A stretch of DNA of 64,000 nucleotides from Prostheceraeus crozeri (GCA_907163375.1 CAJQUW010016946.1:620001-684000), one strand, 5' to 3'. Shown: positions 13,391 through 25,140, numbered from the stretch's first letter. Translations and numbers: made by a program. The notes: generated from the letters alone by a model not told the origin.

Positions 13391-14080
13391 TTATCATGGA
13401 GATTGCAATCTTTGCATTAAGAGATCTATGAGGTGTCAAATTTCTGAATTCAAAAGTCTAGGGACTCTTTTTCTTGTGAAAATGCCCAAGTAAAGAAAGT
13501 GCGTTGTTGTCAATGGTCAATACAGTCTTTACAATGAACCTTCAATAACAAGATTAGATTTATGAGAATACAAATATGAAGTTGTGAAGCTGGTCGTAGT
13601 CAAGATGGAACTGTCTACAATGAATTCGGATTGTCAATGTTGTGAAGCTGATACAGAAATGACCGCTATCTTCGGTCAATATTAGCTGATTGACCTAGGA
13701 ATTTCTTCTGCATATTAACCTCCTACCAAAGACTTTTCATAGACCTCAGCACTTTAAATTATCTTTTGAAGAAATTTAAAATGGAAGCCATCATTATATC
13801 AGTGTGATTCTCATTATCTATCTTGGTTGCTTTGATTTCCGAACTGCATGAATTCGTTTGGTAATTCATTAATCGTAGTCATTAATACATGTATCACACC
13901 TGGATGGACTAATCACGATTCCTACGGAGTTCCGGAATTTTCTAGAGAACAGTTGGAATATGTCACACATACGGACGCACAAATTTCCGGAAGTTCACTC
14001 TTCAGTAAATATGCATATCCCTAGTGTTGCCACCTTTTTCGCGGTCTCAGATCTGTGAAATTTGATCTCATTGACCATTT
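13391..14080. other. Unassigned non-coding DNA
   Basis: Nothing recognised. Confidence 0.45.
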
Positions 14081-14089
14081 ATCTTCATC

Positions 14090-14560
14090 AAAGTATCGAG
14101 TTGAGACTCATTTAGGAGCTCTTTTGAAAAGTTTTTATGAGCGTTTTTCATCAACATGATTGAGTACAGTCAACTTTTATAAGCTCATCGACAGATTTCA
14201 CAGATCCGAACTGGGCATTTGTGATGATTTTTTTCTCTTTCGTCAACCGAAGTGCCTTTGCTGTAGTAGCACCGTACTCAGAGACGTGCTTCTTTTCACT
14301 CACTTTCTTTCTGCCTTCATTCAATTCGATTCGGACAACACTGTGTCAGTACGAGCGTCAGACATATCCTTTATTTCATTGCCCACTGGTCTAGGCTTTC
14401 GCATGACTTCCACCATCCCTATCATGTTTCTATGAAAGGATTTGATCATACTTTCGTCGAGACATAAATGATCTCCATGGCATATATCTCTTTGAAGGCA
14501 TTCATTCACTGGCTCAATAAAACCCACAATTTGCTTGTCCGAGTCATCTGCACTTGAAAA
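14090..14560 (-). pseudogene. piggyBac-type DDE transposase relic (short fragment)
   Basis: The minus frame 14527-14321 reads VGFIEPVNE, then HLCLDESMIKSF and MRKPRPVGNEIKDMSDA. This follows the DDE_Tnp_1_7 (piggyBac-type) order: IxPFIxxFN, the first catalytic D in DESM, KPxxxGxExK, then DA. A frameshift moves the reading to the neighbouring frame, where SEYGATTAKALRLTK and QFGSVKSVDELIK continue the family pattern to about 14160. Traces (KNAHKNF) reach about 14090. The second D region has collapsed. It is a different subfamily from the complete piggyBac at 22826-24912. Confidence 0.65.
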
Positions 14561-14846
14561 CTTATGTAAGAAGGTCTATATCACATGAAGTTAGTCAATG
14601 TGGGTATTTCACAGGCAGGTGATACGCTACAACTTAGATGTTCATGAAAAAAGCTTAATTTTAAGCACTTTTTCATTGTGACAAATATTTAATCTTGTGC
14701 GATTCGATACTTGTTATTTATTTCTATTTTTCTCACAATGAAATGGAAACTCACTGTGATCTCAGGAAAACACTGAACCAATGAGCCAGAGACACCTATG
14801 ACTCGCCTATCAAGTAGATGGTACCCTTATTGTGACTTATGAAGTA

Positions 14847-16649
14847 TACCGGGTGAGCGGAAAGTCTCTCCCTGATTTCAAAAGCCTGTAGTTTCAAGGC
14901 AAATATATTTTTAAGTCTAATTTTTCGTCTCATAATTAAGAATGCACCAAAGTTTTATTCCAAAACAAGCATTTTGATCCACTACAATCTATTTAGTCAC
15001 AGCAATTGCTCAAAATGACCTCCATGAACTGACACACAAAGATCAAGTCTTTTCTCGAACGACTGAAAAGCCGAGTCAAGATGCGATGGCAAAAGTTGAT
15101 TAAACGCTTCTCGAATCGCACACTTGAGACCCGTGATGCTGGTAGGCGCTTGTTTTTGAACCAAAGATTTAACGTGACTCCAAAAATAAAAGTCCATCGG
15201 GGTCAAATCTGGACTTCGTGGAGCCCAATGGAATTGGCCATTGTTACCGATCCAGTGGTTACCGAAGTTAGAATAAAGGAAAGACTTCGTCGTGTTCGCC
15301 CGATGACACGGTGCACCATCATGCATGAAGATGGTTTTTGAAAAACGTCTCATCCTCTTCATCGCAGGAATGGCAAATTCTTGCAGCATTTCGAGGTAGT
15401 CCTTGGCCTTGACCGTCGATTCAAATAGGAATGGTCCTATCACTCGATCGCGATACATCCCTGCCCAAACACAAACTGATGGAGATTTTATTGGAACTTC
15501 GTGAATTTCATGAGGATTGTTTTTTCCCCCAGATAACGCAGTTATGGCGATTGATGCGGCCATTCAGATGAAATGTCGCCTCGTCGGAAAAAAATACGTT
15601 GTTAAGATAGATAGGTGTCATCCTCCGCTATTCTGGTAAGAAACTCGGTGCACATTTCAAGTCTGGCAGCTTTGTCAGATGGGTACAAGGTTTGAACCGT
15701 TGTACTGTGAAAGGGCTTCATTCCTATATCCCTCTTCAAGTGATCTCGGATAGTTGAGTAAGGCATGCTCAATTGATTAGATGCTGAACGAAGTGACGTT
15801 GATGGATGATCACTGAACAGCTGCTCGATCATATCATCACTATCATTTAGAGATGGTCGACCGCTTCTGTCACGGTCGTGAACAGATCCAGTCTCTTTGA
15901 ATTTTTTGAAGCACTCTCGAATGGTCTTTTCTGCTGGTGGTTTGCTACCATGCAGAGAATGCCACTTCCTCTGGACAGATGTCACAGATTTCAATTCTGC
16001 CATTACCAGGACAATGGAGATGCGTTCTTCGGTTGATAGCATCGCGAAGTGAAATGAAAATAAACTTCTGTTCTCTTGATTTCATATCATATTTTTCAGC
16101 ACTAACACACATCCGAGTGAATCGTATTAATCAAAAGCAGACAATATGAATCCAACTATTCGATTTATTTTGACAATAGATATTTGATCACTATGGTTTT
16201 ACGCTTAGCACAGAAGCATTTAAAAGCATAGATATCTGGACGACATTAGTGTCGTTAGTCTAGGCACATGCATTTCAATCTGGTCGCTTTGAAGCCGGTC
16301 AGCTATGTTCTCTATCCCATTGACACATTAGAATCATCAAAAGCTTACAACACCTGGTTGCTTCCAAGAAATAGAATCCAAAAGGACATTCACTTCAGCA
16401 TGAACTTAGACAGTGTTTGCAAGTTTTTAGCTCATTCATTTATATTTTCGTATTTCATTTGCTCAATTTTGTACGAAAGCATCTCTAGCCCTTGAGCGAT
16501 TGAATAGATTGTAGTAGATCAAAATGCTTGTTTTGATGTAAAACTTTGGTACATTCTTCATTATGAGACGAAGAATTAGACTTAAAAATATATTTGCCTT
16601 GAAACTACAGGCTTTTGAAATCAGGGAGAGACTTTCCGCTCACCCTGTA
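14847..16649 (-). mobile_element. Tc1/mariner-superfamily transposon, DD41D spacing, ~146-bp inverted repeats
   Basis: The ends are TACCGGGTGAGCGGAAAG on the left and, reverse-complemented, TACAGGGTGAGCGGAAAG on the right. Near-identical inverted repeats run about 146 bp inward with about nine mismatches by eye. TA dinucleotides at 14845-14846 and 16650-16651 are the target duplication expected for IS630/Tc1/mariner. Total length is 1803 bp. The transposase lies on the minus strand between 16042 and 14997. Confidence 0.9.
14997..16042 (-). pseudogene. Tc1/mariner-type transposase, two frame disruptions
   Basis: The N-terminal part (16042-15602, 146 codons) starts MLSTEERISIVL and carries a helix-turn-helix region followed by RSGRPS, resembling DUF4817-type mariner relatives. 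The catalytic part (15563-14997) has FMHDGAPCHRA and RSPDLTPMDFYFW. Between the D of HDGAPCH and the D of TPMD I count 41 residues. The first catalytic D ([10 protein letters not shown]) lies between the two ORFs in a third frame, about 15590-15560. One disruption, near 15605, is beside a ctatctat repeat; the other is a G/A homopolymer near 15515. The enzyme would cut and paste the element by its terminal repeats, but this copy cannot make a full protein. Confidence 0.85.
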
Positions 16650-16651
16650 TA

Positions 16652-19265
16652 TTCAAAGCGTAATGCATGCAGAACTTTCATGTTGATAACATGAATGCTT
16701 TTAATTAATAAGTGCTTAAAATTAATCAAACTTTTTCATTGATTTTTGTCTTCATGTCAACGTATAACGACTAAACGTATTGACTTCTTTTAAAATTCAT
16801 CATCAGGGGATTCACTTCAGCTACATTTCTGTGAAATATCATCACCTTTGGAGCATTAGTTCTCAGCAAAATATCTCGATTTAAGTATTTTGTTCATTAA
16901 AAGAAAAGTTAAGCGTTTGTTCCAATGAATAGTTTGCGGTGACTAAGTGGAGCTATAAAGCTGAGATTGACATGATTACAAATTTGTGTATCATGTCGTG
17001 CCACATCACCTGGCTAAAAACAGCTGCCTTGAAGGTCTTCTCACATTTTGGAAGACCAGAATTTGACAAATAAAGTGCTTAATTTTAAACTCTTTTGCGG
17101 TCAAATTATCATAAAATATCTGCACGTATTTACATTGATATCGAACCATGATGTAATGAGCTCTGAAAAGTGTTGTAGACCTTTGTTGTAAGAACAATTC
17201 AGTTATAGAAACAGTTTTTCATGCATTTATTTATGAAGGACGGTGACCATCAACGTATAAAAATTCGTGAGATTAAGCGTTTTGACTTTTTGATAATTCT
17301 GGAAAGGCAAATTCATCAACCAACTTTGTGTGTCACCGCATTCGATTTGTATTGGACCTGTTCTATTTGCGACAGCTGAATCACGACGTCCAAGCAGCCT
17401 TCTCAGCTCTATAATTCCATCAACTTTTCTTGTTTGGATGTCTTCACGATCAAATAAATATGTTATATTCTCAGCTTTGGAAGAAATCTGATGCATAGAT
17501 CTAGGCATGACTGCTTTCGATATGAATCAATTGATGAAAGGAAGGAGTGGGCGGCAGTGGTTGATCGTTATCTCTGGCACTGAATGTGCAGATCAATAGT
17601 GATAATGATTTTGCTCTTCATGTGTCTGTCAAATTACACGTCATCAGTTCTATTTGAGTGCCACTTCAATATTGAGCTTTTATGTGGGAAAAAGATTCCA
17701 ACGGTTTGAAACCCCCTCTAGTTTCCGCCCATGAGCCATTATCAAGTGGAATTCCAGGACTCATAGACATACAGGTTCGTAGTACTAGGTGCGGCATAAA
17801 AAGTGTGAGTAAATTTTAAACTAACATAACTTTCTAATTATCCAACGACAATTAACAAAGAAAGTCTCATTTGAAGCCAATGCGCATCTCTATTACCATA
17901 TTCAATGATTGCAATTGAGGATGAGAGTATAATGCACATGCAAAGTAGAAGAACTCGAATGCCAAGAAGCTGGATGAAAAGAACAACGACCGAATGCAGA
18001 AGCTAGCCTACTTCCCATTCTTCACTGAAACGATAATTATCATGGCAAAGTCTTTCACCATTGTTGCTAATGACCAAACAGCTTTCATTTCTATCATGCA
18101 ACTGATAATTTGTAGGTACATAATAGAATCGATATATTTAGGGAAGATATTTTTCATATGAAAATCAATACCCAGAGCATCATTGTGACTTTCATCAGAA
18201 AAGAATATTACTTGCATATCTGTGAGCTATCTGCAAAATCGATTTTCAAATTTAGAATGAGAAGTAATTGCAGTCGGACCTATAGCTCGAAATCTTTGTT
18301 CAATTTGGTCACTGAGTTGCCGGTGGGTCACAATTATAAGAACAGAGAAAAAAGGAATTTATTAAATGTTGCATAGAATGCCTACATCACTTGCATCCGC
18401 ACTTGATTCCTTTTAGAAATGGCTAAAGAGACCCCGCGATGAAGAGCTCAATGATCGATAATGGAAGCATTGAATGTAATCTAATGTTCAAAAAAAGTAA
18501 GCGTGACGACGTATTTCGAAATGAAAATGTTAGGGCTTAACTTGGAAGAGATGTGTAGACTTTCTAAGAAGTGAAACAGGAAAATACCACAGAATTAAAT
18601 ATTTTGTTTATCTGCTTCGGTTTGCTAGAAGTGTGATTAATACGAAATGGACGGCACATTGTGGAACCTATTAGGTGGGCAAAAAGGAATTCCTAATACC
18701 TTACAGAGATAGGAAAAAAAGTCGTGCGTCGCTTGCGGATTAATGTGAGTTCCAGCAAAGTGCTTCGATTGCCAAAATTCCTACAGATTCGAAGAATTCA
18801 GATCATTGCCCACAAGTTTTCTCCATAATGTTGACCCTTCCGATCATTATTAAAGAAAGTAGCAGGCGTACGAAAATTAGTTCACTTGATGTTTTCACAT
18901 CCTCTCCTCGGCATTGCTCACTGTATAGTGCATACATTGAATCGAAGCCACACATCGATGTGTGTTTTGGTGTGTGCGACGTGATATCACAGCACGCACG
19001 CATCTCTCACTGGCTCTGGTGTCCTTTGCTGACAGCTTATTGTTTGCCATTTCCAATAGCAAGCGATACACGAATTATCCATTCGAGAAGGAGCAAGTTG
19101 TCTAATTGTGATGTGCCATTTCAATATTAAGGTTACATACAATTCTTCCTTTCTAGGAAACCGAAGCGCGCGCAAATGAATCTAATTCTGTGGAAAATAC
19201 GAAATTTCTGATGTTCCGTTACTAGGCGTGATTGGTGAAGGTTGATCCAGTTATCACCCAATTGA
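16652..19265. other. 2.6 kb unassigned non-coding DNA
   Basis: I see no gene, repeat or element ends. The minus ORF 17508-17227 (93 codons) has no domain I recognise and no splice signals that would rescue it. Confidence 0.45.
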
Positions 19266-19270
19266 TTTTA

Positions 19271-19420
19271 TATAGTTGAAGTTAGCTTTTGAGGTTTATA
19301 TTCCTTTTTTATTGACTAGCTATGGCGTGATATAAACCGAGCCGTATGCGAGGTTTATATTTACCATAGCTAGTCAACAAATGCAGTATATACCTCAAAA
19401 GCTAGCTATAACAATATTAT
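19271..19420. repeat. Foldback (long hairpin) repeat
   Basis: The left arm (gttagcttttgaggtttata ... gactagctatgg ... ataaacc) is the imperfect reverse complement of the right arm (ggtttata ... ccatagctagtc ... tacctcaaaagctagct). Arms are about 60 bp around a loop gagccgtatgcga. No coding capacity; probably a small foldback MITE. No target duplication could be fixed. Confidence 0.65.
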
Positions 19421-20677
19421 CAACTGACACTTAACAACAAAGTAGCTGATATTGCATAATTTGATATCACTATCTGGATCAGTTGATATCAAGCAACATC
19501 AACCGTTTGAGCTAGTGATATCAATTTTGATAATCGATCGAGAAAGTAGATAATACCATAGATACAGGCACCATGCTACAGTGAATGTCATAGTATTGAA
19601 GGTTATCTATGGATTCAATCAATATTATTTGATCAATTTCCGTACTGATATTGCAAATTGTCAGATTAGAGATTTACGTAGAACACTTTCCCAGTAGGTT
19701 GATAATGTGTGATCATCTGCAGAAAGACTACAGAAAGATTTCGCCATGATGATAATTATCGTTTAATTGAAGAATTGGAAGCAGGCTAGCTTTTTCATTT
19801 GGTCTTTGTTCTTTTCATCCAATTGATAATTTCTGTTGGATAATCAAAGTTATGCTACTCGTACATTAAAATTTAGCCACATTTTTACATAGAAATTAAC
19901 GATAGAAAGTCCTAGAGTGGAAATTGCATAAAAATTATGGCACACGACTGGGGGAATTTAGTTGGGGCAAAATGCAAATTGTACGAGCTGGTTTCCATGC
20001 TTTTTGGTTGGCATATATATTTATCAAGCCAATTTGTGATCTGGATTGTTGCCCCTTGTCCGAGGATCATGTACACAAAAGCAATAATGAATTTACAAAA
20101 TACTGCTGCGACAGGATGACAACTTGTAATGTCGATTTACAGAACATGCATTACTCCAGCTTGAAATCAGAAGCCAAGAAATCTTAGAGTATTCATTTTA
20201 CTTTAAAGGGTTTCCCCTGTTCATTATATTTGAACAATTTTCAAATTCAATTCAATTTTCAACCAAATTTTGATTCGTATTTCAGTGTTGAAAAATTGTA
20301 TAATAGCTGCCAATGTCTACTACAAATAGACACAGTATATTAATCCATGGAACAGTAGGCTACTCAATCCCATACTACCATATCACTTAAAATTCTCTTC
20401 ACGAAAATCCTGTAATTTGCCGTCAGCAACTTCCACAACTAACTTGACAAACAGTTAGACTATGATGCATTGTTTTAAATCGAAGCTGTTATGAAACCAT
20501 AGATTTTTTTCATGTGCCATCATTGTACATAGGCAAGATAGAAAAGATCACTATAATTTTTTAACAAAGGAGCACAGGGTAAAAACAATTAAGCTTGAAT
20601 ACTCAAAAAAATCTTTCGAAAGACATCAGGAACCAAGTAATGTAAAAAGTCATAAAAAAAGGATGAAGTCATATGAA
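19421..20677. other. Unassigned non-coding DNA
   Basis: Rich in gatatca-like words near 19450-19520; no gene recognised. Confidence 0.45.
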
Positions 20678-20920
20678 TTACCAGATTTTATCTGGTAGTC
20701 CAGCACCATCATCAAAAGGAACAGTGAGACTCCTCCATTTAGCCCTAGAGCCATGCAGAAAGTGTGATGTTGCTCTGATGATGCCAAACAGTGTCTTCGC
20801 TTTCACCCAGCTCAGCACACTTCCATAAGGTCGCTGCCATTTTTCGCTCAATTTCTTTGCAACAGCTCTTAGATACGATGTTGTTTGTGGAGCTGGGATA
20901 CCATCACAAAAAAAGATCAA
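20678..20920 (-). pseudogene. Retroelement polyprotein C-terminal relic
   Basis: The minus frame reads KLSEKWQRPYGSVLSWVKAK, then FGIIRATSHFLHGSR and ends FDDGAGLPDKIW. The pattern (KLxxKWxxPYxxVxxW...IRATxxxxxGSR) is one I associate with the very C-terminus of invertebrate retroelement polyproteins. I cannot name the clade, and no reverse transcriptase is adjacent, so this is a small orphan fragment. Confidence 0.4.
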
Positions 20921-21068
20921 TGGACGAAAGTCACATCGTCATAGGCAAGATATCAAACTTCCATTCTAGTGTACTGACTGTATATTGTTACCAGCTTACG
21001 AGTATGTATCACGCTATGATTGCAATCAAAAGGCGTTGTTGCCAGGTTAAATTTCTATTGAAATAATG

Positions 21069-21112
21069 CAAAAAACCCTGGCAAGAATGTCGTAATTCTT
21101 GCCAGGTTTTTT
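21069..21112. repeat. Short perfect hairpin
   Basis: ccctggcaagaat and its near-perfect reverse complement attcttgccagg are flanked by A and T runs and separated by gtcgta. It resembles a bacterial terminator in shape, but in this eukaryotic context it is more likely a miniature inverted-repeat remnant. Confidence 0.6.
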
Positions 21113-21347
21113 GTGATAAGCATGAAAGGCTATAACTAGGAATCATAAACATAGAAATAGTAACAAATATCAACACGGGAATTCATCTATGAATGAAAGT
21201 TAAACGAACAATCTTTGAACTGGCCGTTAAAATGAAAATTGATGTTCGATCCTTGAGGCACATGAATGGAACGTTCAACAGGATCGTCATTTCTTATTAC
21301 TACATTCCTATCTTCCGTTTCATCTCTCATTCTTTTATCTGATTATG

Positions 21348-22579
21348 TCATGGCTTTGGTAAAGGCATCGGAAATCTTCCTCTTTTCGGCATATTTTTTC
21401 GCATATAACGGGTAACACTTTCTGAATCTTTGTGTCCAGTTACTGTTGCGATCTGGGTAGGAGTAAAGCCCTGTGCATCCAACTCACTCACCACTGTGAC
21501 CCGAACACAGTGGTTGGTGTAAACCTTTTTGAGACCGGCAGAAGTTGAAATTGTTTTCATGAACTCTCCAATCGCATCTCTTCCTACTCGGGATTTGTTC
21601 GAATACCAAAGATGGGATTTCATCCAGCCTTTCAATGGTCTAGGAAATAAACATTCGTTTGTTGGAGAGCACTTTGATTTATACATAATGAAAGCTGTTA
21701 CAGGGCATGCATGAGTGTCATTAGGAGCATCATGCATTCTTGCATTTTTTAAATCTTGAAATTCTTTTTGACTTAAAGAGGCTTTGACATTCTTGGACAG
21801 AGTCTGATGATTCACGAAGAAATATTGTCTTCCAGCTTCATCAGTTTCCAAACTGAAAGAATTCATGTTCAGTTGAGAAACCGTTTCTCGGCCGCGGAAA
21901 CAAAAGTAGTACACGATGTTGTACCAGACCTCGTGTTGTAGCTTGACAGGCGTACTTCGATCAAAATGTTCATTGATTTTTTCCAAATCACCCTCTGATA
22001 TTGCTTCGAATGATTTACTTTTTTTCCATTGCGCAACGATTTTCCGATCATTGTCCTCAGCATAGCATTTGCTCGAGTAAATTCCTTGTCAGTTAAAATA
22101 TTTATACTTCGATCGACTTGAGGAGATGTAATGTAGCGATGAATGGCAGCTCGAATTCCAATAAGGCTTCTGGGAGCGTACGGACTGCCGTCTTTACATT
22201 TCAAACTAAAATAAAATAACCGAAGATACTTGTTTAAAAATGAAACCGGCATATTTTCAATATTTTCAGATAGTCCTTTGGATGTTAAAAACAATTTCTA
22301 CTTTGCTACGTGCTGGTTAGTACTGCATTTTGTTGATGTAGGGATTCCTTCTTCTTCTGCCTTGTCCATTTCTTTCATTATTTCATCTTCAAGATCTTTG
22401 AAATCTTCCTCCACTTTGTCTGCGTTCTTAAAATCCTCCATTAATTCATTAAACATATCGGGATCTAATTCGACAACATAGCGTTCATTGCTTTCATTTG
22501 TTAGCCACTTCACTTCATCATCGTTCAACCCACTGATTTGTTGATTGGGTATATTGTCCATTTTCAGTAAGCCTGTCAT
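21348..22579 (-). pseudogene. Crypton tyrosine recombinase
   Basis: The gene reads from the ATG at 22579. An acidic N-terminal part (ELMEDFKNADKVEEDF) leads to a core-binding region (SFLNKYLRLFYFSLKCKDGS, then RAAIHRYI). The catalytic domain shows the tyrosine-recombinase residues in order: R in FCFRGRETV, HxxR in NHCVRVTVV, H in VTGHKDSE and the nucleophile Y in VTRYMRK. This is the metazoan Crypton layout, related to domesticated KCTD1- and ZMYM-type proteins. Cryptons recombine as circles at short target sites and lack inverted repeats, and none are seen. Two lesions are visible: an in-frame TAG just after QHVAK (about 22297), and a one-base slip in an A7 run near 22020. Length is about 410 codons. 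Confidence 0.85.
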
Positions 22580-22979
22580 TTTTTAAACCAAGAGTTTTAA
22601 GCGCAAGTAGATAACTAAATAATGATATTTGTGACATGCTGATACATGCAATTATTCAAATCTATTTGAATGTTGCTGCTTCCATAGCTATGCGCTAGCC
22701 TATACGACAACATTCATAGATATGAATATAGTAAATATTGGCATATATCTATAATAAAATACTAATTGTCAGTTGCGGTCAGTTGTTATCCCTAGATATA
22801 CCAACAAAAATTATTACATTGTTTACCATGGGGTCTGTATGGACCCCAAATGTTTTATAGCCAGATTACCCCAGGAATGTTTTCAGGATAAGTTAGAATT
22901 ATGTTTCAAATGAAAATGTGCGTTATTCTCAAAACTAATAAATCTTTAATCTATGGCAAAATACTACATAACAAAGCAA

Positions 22980-24350
22980 TTATATACATGTAGGACATAA
23001 GAACGTCACATGCTGAGCACAAAGTCCTTTGCTGCACTTTCTGCATAGTTTTGCACTTTTGCGGTCTTTTTGTCGAGGACAGAGATGACATCGTTTCTTG
23101 CTCCGACTTCCTGAGCCTGTGATTCGTGGACGTGGTACAGGATCAGGACCGACCCGGGTCGGCTGTTGATCGACTGCCACAACTTGCGCCAGGGACTTCG
23201 ACAATGTCAAAAGGAATCGTCGTCTCCTTTGACCCGATCGTGCCTCAAATTCGGGATGGATACTGAAATGCATAAGCATCATTTTAGATACATATGGATA
23301 CATACATTAACTGGATGAAAAACTTACCTCAAAAACAAGACGAGAGCATTGTAAGCTGCGATATTCAGCAAATTCATGAAAAGAACCATCGGCCATCTAT
23401 TACATTTTCTTATGCAATTGTATGTCCTCAAAAGCTGGTCTAATGAATCCACGCCGCCTTTACAGTGGTTATACTCGAGTATCACTTCTGGCTTTCTGTG
23501 CTCCTCCTCTGAAATGTTATTTGACAAGAACTGGGTCGAAATCAGAATCACAGCTTTTTTCCTTTTTGGTACGTTAGAGACAATAGCAACATCTTTTTGG
23601 AAACCAAAATTACTTGATTTGATTGAACGATGCGGTTTGGGCAGCATTTCTTTTGGGAGTTCAGGTTTATTCTTTCTCATCGTACCAGTCATGGTCAGCT
23701 GACGTCCAAGAAGGGTTCGCGCAAGAAGAAGACTGCTAAAGAAATTGTCCTATAATACATTTCTACCTGAACCCGTCAGCATATCAGTCAACTCCAAGGC
23801 AACTCTCTGTCCTTGTTGTCTTTCAGGGACATTTCCTGTTCGGCCAATATATGGAAGCAAATTCAAACAATAAAATGTTTCAGCATCAGCAAGTGCCCAC
23901 AATTTTATCCCATACTTTCCGGGTTTAGATGGTATATACATTTTAAAGCGGCAGCGTCCCCTAAACTTCACAAGTTGTTCATCCACTGTGACAGAGGATC
24001 CCGCCTTGTAAGCAGACTTGAAATTGGTGACAACTTCCGAGAAAATATTTCTCAGTGGTGAAAATTTGTCGTTAGGATTTCTCTGTCTGCGGTCATCAAA
24101 ACGGATACTGGACATCAATTCAGTGAAGCCGTTGCGAGACATGCACTGATTGTATATCTGCCGACCTTCTGCGCTCCATAACTCAGAAACTCTTGTTTTA
24201 TTGTCATGAAACGCCCCAGTCATTAGTAAGACACCAAAAAAACAATACATCTCGTCAACAGTGGCATGTGTCCAATTAGCAAAGCGCCTTTGACCTTCGA
24301 TATTGGTGAAGTCAACTATCTTTTGCACAATTTGATTCGATAAGAATAAT
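22980..24350 (-). pseudogene. piggyBac transposase with one stop and one 65-bp intron
   Basis: The main exon runs from about 24350 to 23328. It contains IVQKIVDFTN, NWTHATVDEMYCFFGVLLMT, the first catalytic D in SSVTVDEQLVKFRGRCRFK, then KPGKYGIKLWALADA. An in-frame TAG at 23750-23752 precedes the second D (DNFFSSLLLARTLLG); MTGTMRKNKPELP and the third D in CKGGVDSLDQLL follow in the same frame. At 23327 a gtaagt donor opens a 65-bp intron (23263-23327) ending in cag; splicing restores frame into IHPEFEARSGQRRRRFL and a C-terminal Cys/His zinc-binding domain (CHLCPRQK, CRKCSKGLC, CPTCI). The N-terminus is lost into a GA microsatellite at 24379-24413. Apart from that, one nonsense codon is the only visible lesion. 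Confidence 0.85.
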
Positions 24351-24378
24351 TTGAATGCAATTTGAATGTAACAGTCAT

Positions 24379-24412
<34 letters not shown>

Positions 24413-24413
24413 T
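24379..24413. repeat. (GA)n microsatellite
   Basis: About 35 bp of ga repeats with one interruption. It sits where the N-terminus of the piggyBac transposase should be and translates into a spurious SLSLSLL leader. Confidence 0.9.
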
Positions 24414-24419
24414 AGAATA

Positions 24420-24599
24420 AATAGAGATGAAAGAATTGCTCTATCCTGCATGTATCATCTTGATTTGAAATTTACGTCAATGCAAGACATAGATATCTAT
24501 AAAAATGGAAATAGAGATGAAAGAATTGCTCTATCCTGCATGTATCATCTTGATTTGAAATTTGCGTAAATGCAAGACATAGATATCTATAAAAATGGA
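24420..24599. repeat. 90-bp tandem duplication inside piggyBac
   Basis: Two adjacent 90-bp copies (24420-24509 and 24510-24599), each starting aatagagatgaaagaattgc and differing at two positions (tttacgtcaa versus tttgcgtaaa). The near-identity indicates a recent duplication in the 5' region of the element. Confidence 0.9.
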
Positions 24600-25043
24600 A
24601 ACAGTGCTTCACATTCTGAACTTAAGATGTGTAGTACATAGATATAGATATACGAAACAGTTTAAATTGCGGAAAATTGATATGAAAAGTAAAGAAAAAA
24701 GAAGGGGTCCAATTGGACCCCACGGTAGTTATCGTTACTATAACTGTAATTATCGTTCATGTCAACAAATATTTTTCAAATTTCAGTTTTGCAGCATAAA
24801 CCGATGAAATTTAATCAGGTTTAGGTTCTTATGAAGTTTTAATGAAAAATACTGCAAACAAAAAAATCGGCATCAGTGTTTGTGAGATATGGGGTCCATA
24901 TGGACCCCACGGTATATTGAGGGTTATGCATTATAGTTGAGAATACAGGTCTTTATACATAACAGCGAGTACTCAGTCATGGACCAACCATTTCCACGAT
25001 TCAGCTATTGCTTCCATGTACATGCATTTATTACCATAGTTGG

Positions 25044-25140
25044 AAACAATAGGAATCATAGACCAGAATTTCTAGGCATGATTTCCCAGGCGCGCCTGGA
25101 AATCATGCCTAAAATTCTGGTCTATGATTCTTACATTGTT
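25044..25140. repeat. Near-perfect 97-bp palindrome centred on ggcgcgcc
   Basis: The left arm (aacaataggaatcatagacc, agaatttctaggcatgattt) is the reverse complement of the right arm with only one or two base differences. There is almost no loop; the centre is caggcgcgcctg at about 25091. No coding capacity. Confidence 0.8.

Larger units (their letters stand above)
22826..24912 (-). mobile_element. Complete piggyBac-family transposon with palindromic GGGGTCC ends
   Basis: The left end is CCATGGGGTCTGTATGGACC; the right end, reverse-complemented, is CCGTGGGGTCCATATGGACC. Each terminus therefore contains its own near-palindrome GGGGTC-n-GACCCC, and a third copy (ggggtccaattggacccc) sits internally at 24706-24723. 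Flanks are TTTA on the left (22822-22825) and TATA on the right (24913-24916), each one substitution from the TTAA that piggyBac targets. The element is 2087 bp and its transposase is on the minus strand. Confidence 0.85.

Noticed and set aside
17227-17508. 93-codon minus-strand ORF that looks mildly protein-like
   Set aside because: No family pattern, no splice signals, no repeat partner.
21069-21112. Terminator-like hairpin with a T run
   Set aside because: Intrinsic terminators do not apply in this eukaryotic context; kept only as an inverted repeat.
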